Of a stretch of DNA of 64,000 nt, positions 34,508 through 45,142 are shown one piece after another; position 1 is the first letter of the stretch, and the number at the start of each line of letters is the position of its first letter. The notes under the pieces are model-generated. The model made no database searches and was not told the DNA's origin. It saw only the letters and a list, made by a program, of their open reading frames with translations. The translations under genes were made by a program, and so were the position numbers. The stretch lies in contig CM066326.1 in NCBI GenBank assembly GCA_033807775.1, positions 89,132,873-89,196,872 on the forward strand. The letters run 5' to 3'. Source of the stretch: Saussurea involucrata (taxonomy: Eukaryota; Streptophyta; Magnoliopsida; Asterales; Asteraceae).

Positions 34508-35332
34508 ATGTGTATTCTAAGCACTGTCAATGCCCAAAGGATCGTTGAAGAAAAGACTAAGGTATCTGATTCGACTTTGGAATGGTGTAAAGAAATGCTG
34601 AACTATCGATCTCGACCATCCAAAATCATCAAGGTAAATATCAGAGGAAAAACGTTTGTACACGTTCCTGTTGTTGAAGTTGACGTATTCAGAGAAGACA
34701 GAACCAAGCAAACCTTCTACGCTACTTCATTAAAGAAGTTTGGTTTCTCTGAATGGTTGGAAGTGAAATTAGCCATTCAGCGATCTCGCTCAAAGTTCAA
34801 GAGCCATGCCGAGAAAATTTTAAATTCTCAGATCGACTTGATTTCTTCTGCTGTGGATATTCCTCCTTCCACTATTCTTCCACCTCAACAAAGAAGGGCC
34901 TCTGTAAAGAAAAAGAAAACCTCAGACTCAGGTCATCCTATACGGAATGAAACAGGTATAGGTTTCTCACGCAAAGAAGTACTTGGTCGTGACCCTGACC
35001 TCTCAGTACTTGACACCTCCCTGCCTCCTGGTGAAACTTTCATCCCTGGAAAAGTCGTAAGTGAACCCTATGGCATCTTCTTTCTAGACTGCTATGGACA
35101 TCAACACTTTCAACGCATATCTGAGCTTTCAATCACTCCCATCGAACAACTCAGAGACCTAATACACTGGTGTGAAGTCAGACGCGACATTCAGGCACGT
35201 CACCTCAAGCCCCTGATCGTTGAAGAAGCAAAGAACAAAAAGGATCAAGGTGTAACGGTCCCTGACTGGATGATTCCCACATCAAAGACCCTTGATGAAC
35301 TTCTCATTACGGAAGAACCTTTTGACGGATAG
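34508..35332 (+). pseudogene. Sirevirus A post-pol ORF, part 3 (conserved C-terminus)
   Basis: An open 274-codon frame ending TAG at 35330-35332. It contains WCKEMLNYRSRPSKI, FYATSLKKFGFSEWLEVKLA and FFLDCYGHQHFQRISELSI. The first two correspond in place and pattern to WYKKVMHYRTNR and YHLKQFGLFEWMELSKLL in sirevirus B (57085-57290), so this C-terminal domain is the conserved part of the extra ORF. I recognise no known catalytic motif. Confidence 0.6.
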
Positions 35333-35599
35333 GATCGCCTTGTAATTCTTTCTATCCTTATATGTCTACATCTTCTGTACTTGTAATTTTATTTGTTGTA
35401 CTTGTAATTTTTCCACTTCCCTCTGTAATCTTTACGAAGTTTAAAGAAAAATTTCAGCGAATGTACTTTACTCCATCAGCACTGAAAAGATCCCAGAAAA
35501 CAGTAAAAGAGACAAATATTTTATGAGTTCTTTTATCCTTATGTTTTCATTAAATAGCAATTTTCTCTGTTGCTATGTCATAATCAAATAGGGGGAGAT
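35333..35599 (+). other. 3' untranslated tail and polypurine tract of sirevirus A
   Basis: Short AT-rich tail ending in AAATAGGGGGAGAT, the polypurine tract directly before the 3' LTR. Confidence 0.65.
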
Positions 35600-36358
35600 T
35601 GTTGATCCAAACCCTCAGTGATTTGATAATGACCCTCTCTTAACACTTAGTGAAAAATGTAAGTAAATGATATGTATTAGAGTTTCACTATCGCTGATAA
35701 GTACTAAGATTGTTTCAGTACCGCTGATAGTAACTCTCGCTCTTTAAAGTTAAATAGTCAGTGAACTCTGTTCATCGAGTAGCTCTGAGCCTGTTCAGTC
35801 TATGAGATGATCGCTGATAAGTTAGGTGTTTACTTGTGATCCCTGAAGACAAGTTTCATGTCAACATATGTTCTACGCTGAAGTCGAAGATCAAGCTCAA
35901 GAACCAGCGACAAGTCTACTAATGAACTGATGCGGATATCAGCGAAGCCAAGATTTGTCCACTCAACGTGAAGTATCAAGTAGAAGACTTCAGCAATCGC
36001 TGAACTTTATCATTCGCTGATAAAGAACTGTTTCAACGAAAGCTGATCATGAAGTCTCCTTACAAAGTACTATTGTCTCACCTCCCTTGCACGTCTCCGT
36101 ACGAACTGTCAGAACGGACATCCTTTTTGTCTATGATCGTACAACAACTCTAATTCTACAATGTGCACCATGCGGCTACTAAGGTTGTCTACAAAGGTCA
36201 ATGACATGCAATCACTCAGCTGCTGCCACGTGTAAAGCAGTACTGCCATGCATTAAATGCATGCAGTATATAAGAAGAACCCTACTTCAGAAATGAAGTG
36301 TGCTCGGACCATCTTCTTCTTTCTATCTGTGTTAGGTTATTATTCGTAATTTCCTTAT
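35600..36358 (+). mobile_element. 3' LTR of sirevirus A, truncated
   Basis: Collinear with 13958-14725 of the 5' LTR from TGTTGATCC to TTTCCTTAT, then stops and runs straight into sirevirus B gag. About 190 bp of the LTR end are missing. Confidence 0.85.
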
Positions 36359-36360
36359 GA

Positions 36361-37920
36361 TGAAGGTGAGGAAACCTCGGTTGAGCAGATAACTGATGAA
36401 ATGGCAATGATGGCTGGATTCAAGAACAAGTCTCGTCCTTCTGGCAAACCTAGAACTTTCAGAAAACCCTTCTCTTCCACAAAAACTCCCTCTACTGACA
36501 AGTCAAATGAGGAGTGCTTTAATTGTGGTAAGAAAGGACACTTTGCATCTGAATGCAGAAGTAAATGTATTGAAAGAACTAGGACTACCTCCTCTAACAG
36601 ATTTTCTTCAAAATATGAGAAACCCAAAAACAACTCCTCCAAATCAACCTTTCCTAAGAAAGGTAGTCAACCCTCTTCTCAAGAATTTCAAGAACGTGCT
36701 GAAAAGTACAAAGCCAAGTATAGGAGAGAGAAAGAAAGAAATGAGGGACTTCTCAGAAAAGGAAAGGGTCTAATAGCAGAAACCCATGATTGGGCTGATG
36801 AGCCAACTTCTGATAGTGACAAGGATTCTCCCAACATGTGTTTCATGGCCATATATGAAGATATGGAAGATTCTGAAAAGGCAGTCTCACCAATGGCTCT
36901 GGTGTCAACTGGGTGCTCGTCATCATACTCTCAGGTACATCCCTTCAACTCTATGACTAAAACTGTAAAGGTTGATGCCTATGAATCCTTGACTAATGAC
37001 TTCTATAATATCAAGGATGACAAGAAAAGAAAATCTGCTCAAGTTAAAACTCTATCTTCTTGACTTGAAATCTGTTTGTCCAAACTTGAAAAGTTTAATG
37101 AAATTAAAGCTGAGTTTGAGGACTTGAAAACCATAAATCATATAATTGCAAAAGAGAAAAATAACCTTTTCAAAAGACTAAAAAGAGAGCAAGAGACTGT
37201 TAGAAAATGGACCAGGTCCTCGAAAAATCTTGAGAAAAAATTTCAAGACCAAATTTCGTGTGATGATAAATCTGGTCTAGATTTTGGAAAAATGGATTTT
37301 GAACTCTCTTCTCATGCTCTTGCCTCTACTTCGTGTGCCCCACCAAATCATCATGAACCTTCATAGTCAAGCTCAAGTGACTCAGTTGCTTTGAATTCAG
37401 ATGATTTAAGTGAAGCTTTTAAATTTGGAATGTTTATAAAAGCCAAAGATTCTTCCTCTGCTCAAAACATTGAGACACAAGATTCCAATGATTCTCCCAA
37501 ACCCATTCATGATCATTTGAAAGTTTTAACTCTTGATGAAGTCTCTTCTCCTGATCCTTCAGATTCAAAGATTTTCAAAATGACAAGCTCACCAAACAAA
37601 CTTTGAAAAGAAAATCTCCTGATCTTTCAAAAACTTTTGTTAAAGGTAATGATTCCATCCACACCAAAAGTGTTTTGGGTTTTCCTCCCTTAGTGTCCAG
37701 CTTTGGTCCTAAAGCTATTCAAGTTGATGTCAAAGGCAAAGGAAAGAAAAAGGTGCAAAAATCTAAAAAGATGTTCATTTATAGAAAATGTTACAATTGT
37801 GGTCACACTTTTCATCTTGCAAAATACTGCCCCAAGGATAGGATTGACCGAACCAAGACTAAGGACTCTTCCTCTTCTAACCCCAAAGAACCCATTACCA
37901 AATGGGTACCAAGAAACTAA
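36361..37920 (+). pseudogene. Sirevirus B gag, 5'-truncated
   Basis: Starts in mid-gene at the junction with LTR A. It has a CCHC knuckle CFNCGKKGHFASEC (about 36516-36557), a charged coiled-coil-like linker (KYKAKYRREKERNEGLLRKG) and, far downstream, a second knuckle CYNCGHTFHLAKYC (about 37788-37830). It ends before protease with KWVPRN. Stops at about 37061, 37364 and 37604, some with frame changes, break it. The spacing of two knuckles matches sirevirus A. Confidence 0.8.
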
Positions 37921-39030
37921 TTTGTGTGTGCTTGCAGGTTCACGAGCACCATCAAATCTGGTATTTGGATAGTCGGTGCTCACATCACATGACAGGAAAC
38001 AAATCTCTTCTTATTAACTATGTGTTTGAAAATGGTCCATCTGTAACTTTTGGAGACAACTCTAGAGGTTACACAAAAGGTTATGGGACTCTCACCAATG
38101 GATCTGACACTTTCAACTAAGTTGCACTTGTTGAAGGCCTCATGCATAATCTTCTAAGTATAAGTCAGTTGTGTGATCTGGGATACAAAGTTATCTTTGA
38201 ACTTTGTATTTGTACAATTGTTGACAAGGACATGAAGGTGGTCCTTTCTAGAAGAAGGAGGGAAAATGTCTACATCATAGACATGGGACAAAGAAATGAC
38301 TCATCTAATGTATGCTTTGTGTCGGATGACACAACCAAAAGGAACTGGCAGTGGCATAAACGCCTGTCTCACCTCAACTTCAAAAGTCTTCATATCATCC
38401 CCAACAAAGATCTGGTGACTAGCATGCCGAAGCTGAACTTTGTTTAAGAAAAGCCGTGTGATGCATGTGAAAAGGGAAAACTCACCAAAACCTCTTTCAA
38501 GACAAAGCAATGCTCCTCCATCACTCTTCCTCTTCAAATGCTACACATGGATCTATGTGGACCAGTCAACACTCCAAGCCTAGGTGGCAAAAAGTACATT
38601 CTTGTAATTGTTGATGAATTTACAAGATATACCTGGGTTTCTTTTCTCAGGTATAAAAGTGATGCAACTGAAGAAATCATCAACTTTGTCATAAAGAATG
38701 AAGTTTTGAATGGCCAGCTTGTTCGATTCGTAAGAAGTGACAATGGCAATGAATTCAGAAACAATGCCTTGTCCAGATTTCTTCAATGACAAGGGAATCT
38801 CTCAAAATTTCTCAGCTGTCAGAACTCATCAACAAAATGGAGTGGTTGAAAGGAAGAATCAGACTTTGTGTGAAGCTGCTAGATCTATGCTTGGTGAATC
38901 AAATCTTCCCACCTACTTTTGGGTTGAAGCTGTTAACACTGCTTACTTTACCCAAAATAGGTCGGTGATCTCCAAGAGACATGGGGAAACCCCTTATGAA
39001 GTTTTACATGGCAGAAAACCAAATATAGGC
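37921..39030 (+). pseudogene. Sirevirus B pol: protease and integrase N-terminal part
   Basis: The protease has WYLDSRCSHHMTG, so the catalytic DSG is changed to DSR. Integrase zinc domain WQWHKRLSHLNFKSL is followed by a stop at about 38445 and then CDACEKGKLTK. The core has MLHMDLCGP (Asp), RSDNGNEF (Asp) with a frameshift just after it, and HQQNGVVERKNQT (Glu). It stops where element D is inserted after GRKPNI. The empty site reads in frame into FLHVFGC at 47917. Confidence 0.8.
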
Positions 39031-40814
39031 TGTAACACCCTAAAATCAGGGCCAATTTGAACTTTTAAAATTAACCAAGGTAAATCAGAAAATAATCCAA
39101 ACCTTTAATTATGTAAGCAGAGAGTCAACTATGAGGGTTCCTTTAAACACAAATCGAATTCTCTAAATAACCTTTTAATCTAATCATGTCAACTATAATT
39201 ATATTAAATGGGTTATCTAAGTAATCCATCCAAAGCCTCCTCGCATCGTCTAAGTTCTCCGCTTATCATCAAAAGTTGAATACCAAAAGCACTCGTCCCA
39301 CATCCCATTACTTCCCTGAACTTGTACCTGGTAAGAAGATTGAATTTGAACAATTAGGCTTACGCCTTGTGAAAACATCCAATTCAAATTAAAACATTAA
39401 CAGTCTTGATACTCGGATATTCAAAGCATATAAACAAACCTGGTTTGTCACCATTCTTACCGTACCCGTACTCGTCTCATAATAACGGGAACATACCCGA
39501 TCCCATAAGTATGACTAACATCCTGGAAGTCATAATATCATATTCGTGAGTCTACTACGAATCATCACGGATTCTAGTTTATCGATCAAGCCTATAAACT
39601 TACAATCAATCACCATACCTTTTTCTTGGAATGGAAACAGAACTAACACTTATATATTGCCTATTTCTAATCCACCGAAAGCAAGTGAAAACAACACTTA
39701 CACTTTATCTAATTCACGTTTCCACATCTCAATTACGAATAGCAACTATACTTTGCCTATTCACTACAGTCAATGTGAATAGCAATTCTACTTTGTCTAT
39801 TCCATCATTCAACATGAATAACAATTCTACTTTGCCTATTCAATCATTCAACATGAATAGCAATTCTACTTTGCCTATTCAATCATTCAATATGAATAGC
39901 AATTCTACCTTGCCTATTCCATCATTCGACGTGAATAACAATTCTACTTTGCCTATTCCATCATTTCAATATGAATAACAATTCTACTTTGCCTATTCGA
40001 TCATTTCAAGTCAACGGGAATTACAAATTACTTTATGCCTATTCCTCGTTACTAATCACCTCTCAAAATGGGAATTACAATTTACTTTATGCTTATTCCA
40101 TATTATATGTTATCACATCTCGAAATGGGATTAACAATCCACATTATAGGTTATCACCTCTCGAAATGGGATTAACAATCCACATTTGTAACACCCCGAA
40201 TTTCCATGATATTTTGATTGATATAAATGGGATCGAATTGTAATTTAGTATAAGTTATGGACTAATTGTAAATGTAAACTTCAGGTTGAAATGGAATTTT
40301 GACCAAAGTTTAAGTTATGTTTGATAAATTGAAAATTGGAGGATGATTTTGGTCATTAGCTAAAAGTTGTAGAGATAAAAGAAGTTATCTGAATTGAGAA
40401 TTATCTCAATTCACTCTATACTGGAGTCGGTCAAGAGCTAAGCTGAAAGAACAGAGAACTTGGCGATTCTAATTTCTTGGTAAGAAATCCAACCCTAGTT
40501 TTCTTTTGATTGAGAAAAGTTGGATGCTTAAAATCAAGTTTACTTCTGATTAGGTTATTAAAATCCTTGGAGTATCAAATCAGAAGATTGTATTGTTGGG
40601 ATTGAATCAATCTGCACATATTTGAAGTTGGTTGTTGTACAGGTAAGTTCATCCATTTCATTTAGAAATTAACAGTTGAAATTGAATCAGATTTGATATA
40701 TAAACTGTCTGAATGAATTGGTATATCTGTATGGAAATGAAATCGATCATTAAAATGTATCAGGATGAGCTTTATGAGTTAATTTGACGTAAATCGGATA
40801 CCCAGTATCGAGGT

Positions 40815-41370
40815 TCCGTAATTGAGTGAGTTCTGGAATTGAGTGAGTTCCGGAATTGAGAGTTCTGGAATCGAGTGAGTTCCGGGATTGAGAGAGTTCT
40901 GGAATTGAGTGAGTTCCGGAATTGAGGGAGTTCCGGAATTGAGAGTTCTGGAATTGAGCGAGTTTCGGAATTGAGAGTTCTGGAATTGAGGGAGTTCCGA
41001 AATTGAGAGTTCTGGAATTGAGCGAGTTCCGGAATTGAGAGAGTTATGGAATTGAGTGAGTTCTGGAATCGAGAGTTCTGGAATCGAGTGAGTTCCGGGA
41101 TTGAGAGAGTTCTGGAATTGAGTGAGTTCCGGAATTGAGAGAGTTCTGGAATTGAGTGAGTTCTGGAATTGAGTGAGTTCCGGAATTGAGAGTTCTGGAA
41201 TTGGGTAAGATCCGAAATTGGGCTTTTCCGGAATTGGACTTAGGATCCGGTATGGTTAATTTCCGGAATTGGATTAGATCTGGAATTAAGAAGAACCGGA
41301 AGTGATCCGAAATCAAATGCGATCCAGAATGGATCCGGAAGTGATCCGAAAACAGATGTGATCCGGAATG
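40815..41370 (+). repeat. TTCCGGAATTGAG tandem array
   Basis: About 17-bp units alternating GAGTTCTGGAATTGAGT and GAGTTCCGGAATTGAGA, then looser GATCCGGAA words. The palindrome TTCCGGAA recurs, and the 43600-44170 and 46930-47360 blocks are its inverted counterparts in the other LTRs. Confidence 0.8.
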
Positions 41371-41654
41371 GAGTCTGATTTATTTTAGAATTCAGTTAGG
41401 GATCCAGTGTTAATTTAGAATTCGGATTCGAATAGTCCCGGACTTGGAGTTCGAAATACTATTCTGTATATAGTTTCTGGAGGGGGAACAATTGAGGATA
41501 AGGATACAATGGGTTATCCGGTATTCTCAGAATTGAAAGTGTTATGGGATGTGGTGTGATATGTTATTATACATATACACTAGTAAATGGATCCATATGC
41601 ACTAGTAGTATGTGATCATGTGGAATAGACCGGGCTCTTAATGGTAATTCTCGT

Positions 41655-42335
41655 TGATTTGACCTATAATGTGGAATAGACATAAAGTAAATTGTAATTC
41701 CCATTTCGAGAGGTGATTAACGTTGACCTATAATGTGGAATAGGCATAAAGTAAATTGTAATTCTCATTTCGAGAGGTGATTAACGTTGACCTATAATTT
41801 GATATATGCATAAAGTAAATTGTAATTCCCATTTCGAGAGGTGATTAACGTTGACCTATAATTTGATATATGCATAAAGTAAATTGTAATTCCCATTTCG
41901 AGAGGTGATTAACGTTGACCTAAAATGTGGAATAGGCATAAAGTAAATTGTAATTCCCATTTCGAGAGGTGATGAGTAACGTGGAATAGGCAAAGTAGAA
42001 TTGTTATTCATATTGAAATGGTTGAATAGGCAAAGTAGAATTGCTATTCATGTAGAAGGGATTGAATAGGCAAAGTAGAATTGCTATTCATATTGAAATG
42101 ATTAAATAGGCAAAGTAGAATTGCTATTCATATTGAAATGATTGAATAGACAAGGTAGAATTGCTATCCATGTTGAAATAGTGGAATAGGCAAAGTATAA
42201 TTGCTATTCTTGTTGAGAAGTGGAATAGGCAAAATATAGTTACTATTCGTATTGATTGTAGTGAATAGGCAAGTATAACTGATATTCAAAATTGAGACGT
42301 GGAAACGTGAGATAGACAAAGTATAACTGTTGTTT
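41655..42335 (+). repeat. Two adjoining tandem arrays (about 60 bp and 40 bp units)
   Basis: First array: units containing GGCATAAAGTAAATTGTAAT and CCCATTTCGAGAGGTGATTA. Second array: units containing GAATAGGCAAAGTAGAATTG and CTATTCATATTGAAATG. Inverted equivalents lie at 39740-40186, 42958-43330, 45850-46060 and 46150-46640. Confidence 0.8.
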
Positions 42336-44403
42336 CCGTTTGCTTTTGGTGGATTAGAAATATGGCGATTGAATGTAAGTCCTTAGGCTTGATTAATAAA
42401 CTCGAATCCGTGATGATTCTTAGTAAGCTCACGAATATGATGTCATGACTTTCTGAATGTTGGTCATGCTCATGGAGTTAGTCAATTGGGTATGTTCCCG
42501 TCATTATGAGACGAGTACGAGTACAGTAAGAATGGTGGCAACCCAGGTTTGTTTATATGCTTTGAATATCTGAGTTTTCAAGCTGTTAATGTTTTAGTTT
42601 GAAATTGGATGTTCTCACTAGGCGTAAGCCTAATTGTTCAAATTCAATTTTCTTACCAGGTACGAGTTCAGGGAAGTAATGGGATGTGGGACGAGTGCTT
42701 TTTGTATTCAACTTGTTGACGTTAAGTGGAGAAGTTTGCCGAACCAAGGATGCTTTTGATGAATGACTTAGACAACCAGTTTAATCTAATCTTAGTTGAC
42801 AAGACTGTATTAATAGGTTGTTTTGAAGAATTTGAATTGTATATATAAATCCTCATAGTTAATTCTCTACTTATGTATATAAGTTGAATGATTTCATGTT
42901 TACCCATGTTAAACTTTAAGGTTCAACGTGGCCCTGATTTTAGGGTGTTACAACATTATAGGTTATCACCTCTCGAAATGGGATTAACAATCCACATTAT
43001 AGGTCAACGGGAATAATCCACGTTAATAATCACCTCTCGAAATGGGAATTACAATTTACTTTATGCCTATTCCACATTATAGGTTATCACCTCTCGAAAT
43101 GGAATTAACAATCCACATTATAGGTTATCGCCTCTCGAAATGGGATTAACAATCCACATTATAGGTTATCGCCTCTCGAAATGGGATTAACAATCCACAT
43201 TATAGGTTATCGCCTCTCGAAATGGGATTAACAATCCACATTATAGGTTATCGCCTCTCGAAATGGGATTAACAATCCACATTATAGGTTATCACCTCTC
43301 AAAATGGGAATTACAATTTACTTTATGCTTATTCCACATTTATCTAATCAACGGGAATTACAAACTACTTTATGCATATTCCTCACTACAATACTTATTA
43401 GTGCCTATGGATCCATTACATTTACTCGTGTATATGTATAATAACATATCACGCTACTTTTCATAACATATTCTTAACTCTAAAAAATATTAAACAATGC
43501 ATCGCTTATTTATTCTTAATTGTTTCCCTTCTATATACTAAAATCAGAAAGTATTCTGAACTCATTTTACGGAACTATTCTAAACCGGATTCTAAGTTAA
43601 AATCGGATCCTTACCTATAACTGATTTTTAAAATAAAACCCATATCGGATCAACCCATCTTCCAGAATTAAATCTCTACCGGGCCAAGCCCAATTTCCGG
43701 AAATCATCAAGTACTGGATCCAACATCCTAATTCCGGAACCCATTAAAGACAGGGCCTAATGGCCCAACTTCCGGTATTAACCCAATTCCGGTACTAAGC
43801 CCAACTTCCGGATTTTAAATTACCGGATCCAAACTCATGGCCCAATTCGAAAATTAATACCGGATCCACTACTCCGGTCCATTCCGGAAATTAATATCGG
43901 ATCCCATTACTCACGGCCCAATTCCGGTTCCAAATCCAATTCTGGTACGAAACCCCACTTCCGGAATTTGTTCCTATTCCGGATCTTAAACCATACCGGA
44001 ACCCAAACCCAAATACCGGAATTAACCACTTCCGGAATTAAAACCAATACCGAAACCGACCCCAATTCCGGATCCCACAAGTTTCCGGATCTCTAAGCCC
44101 AGTTCCGGAACCCATTATTTCCGGACTCTAATCCAATTCCGGAACCTCTCAATTCCGGATCCCATACCGGGACGTCGATACTGGGTGTCCAATTCACGTC
44201 AAAATTAACTCAAAACTCATCTAGAAATTTAGATTGTTACTCGACTTAATATTCGATACAAATATACGAATCATTCAGACAGTTTATACACAATATATGG
44301 TTCAATTTTAACTTTAATGCTTAATAGGAACAGATGAACTCACCTGTTTAAGCTTTAAATCCCAGAACTCACAATCTTCTCTTCTCCGATTCAACAATCC
44401 ACA

Positions 44404-45142
44404 CTTCTATGAGGATATTCGTTCTACATACCCTCTTTTAGTTTCTCAAGCCACCTTAACACTTCTATGATGTTTCCATGGTGATACCTTTACCATTTCT
44501 CGCTCCCCAACTTGGAAACAACATAAAATTCTATTGGTATCCTTTGGTTATAAATCAAAGCTCTACTCGTCCAGCCTCTGTTCTTTGATCGGAATTTTAA
44601 AATCGGAATTCCCCAGTTAAACTTATCTCTAAAACGCGATTACCGGGAGACAAACTAGTCCATAATCGGGTTGGGTCACAACCTCTACTGAAGACTAGTA
44701 GATCAATACTGGATCCGACTGTCCACTTTATCTGCTTTCATCGTCAAGCATACACACATCGCCCCAGAGATTCTCATCTGGAGGGCTCAACGAGCTAACT
44801 GAGTGGCACAATTAGTCGTGCTATACTTGAAACTCTTTTATGTGCTTCAGCATCGTCAAACGAAATCATCTCCAAATGACAAAACTAGTAGAAACAAGTA
44901 TGCTTACATAACAATATATTCATAATACAGTAGCTAGTTGAAATTATGAACATACTATACATAAGAATCCTTGTTACCATCATTACAATTCTTAATTCTC
45001 GTATTTCCGTCGACTCTTAAGACCATCTCGTCTTAGTGCTTCTACCCATATCTCACAATTCATATCTTGATTCATCTTAGCTTAAGTCTAGGTATCTCAC
45101 AATCATACCTAGTTCACTTAAACTACACCTCTGATACCATAT
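44404..45142 (-). pseudogene. Internal remnant of element D
   Basis: On the minus strand it starts at the primer site and shows no long frame. Near its end MVKVSPWKH (44496-44472), preceded in a shifted frame by an FQVGER-like stretch, resembles the integrase C-terminal VGD..MLKVSPWKG of chromoviruses (compare element C). Most of gag-pol has been deleted. Confidence 0.45.

Larger units (their letters stand above)
13958..36358 (+). mobile_element. Sirevirus A (Ty1/copia), nearly full length, with nested inserts
   Basis: A plus-strand copia element: 5' LTR, tRNA-iMet primer site, gag, protease, integrase, RT and RNase H in copia order, then an extra downstream ORF, a polypurine tract and a 3' LTR cut short at 36358. 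The order, long gag with two zinc knuckles and large post-pol ORF place it in the Sirevirus (SIRE/Maximus) lineage. It is interrupted by chromovirus C (22832-30953) and LTR insert G (about 32890-34507). The LTRs differ by roughly 17 changes over the 750 bp compared by eye, about 97-98% identity. Many stops and frameshifts make it inactive. Confidence 0.85.
40187..42952 (+). mobile_element. Inverted solo LTR of family D
   Basis: TGTAACACCCCGAATTTCC...CCCTGATTTTAGGGTGTTACA, 2766 bp, in the opposite orientation to the LTR it sits in. It has a perfect 5-bp TSD ACATT (40182-40186 and 42953-42957). Inside are a TTCCGGAA/GTTCTGGAATTGAG array (40815-41230), TATATA at about 41466, five units of about 60 bp at 41655-41965 and about eight 40-bp units at 41970-42330. 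Near its 3' end CACTAGGCGTAAGCCTAA resembles LTR X. Confidence 0.85.
39031..44403 (-). mobile_element. 3' LTR of element D, interrupted
   Basis: Plus-strand sequence starts TGTAACACCCTAAAATCAGG. It is collinear with 45143-47599, apart from the inserted solo LTR. Tandem GAATAGCAATTCTACTTTGC-type units occupy 39740-40000 and 40-bp units (TTATCGCCTCTCGAAATGGG) 43080-43320. A CCGGAA-rich zone lies at 43600-44170. The peptide repeats read from it (NSNSTLPIQSFNM) are not a gene. Confidence 0.75.

Noticed and set aside
21668..35332. Calling the post-pol ORF a viral envelope
   Set aside because: No signal peptide, membrane-spanning or cleavage motif is visible. Position alone is not enough.
37902..38120. 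Start codon at 37902 as an independent protease gene
   Set aside because: It is an internal frame overlapping the end of gag. The motif WYLDSRC belongs to the polyprotein.
39546..40243. Frames encoding repeated NSNSTLPIQSFNM peptide
   Set aside because: They are translations of tandem repeats inside the LTR of element D. The same repeats occur in both orientations and no gene context exists.
41655..42335. Regularly spaced direct repeats that might suggest a CRISPR-like array
   Set aside because: Units are contiguous and diverged, without unique spacers, and lie in a plant LTR.
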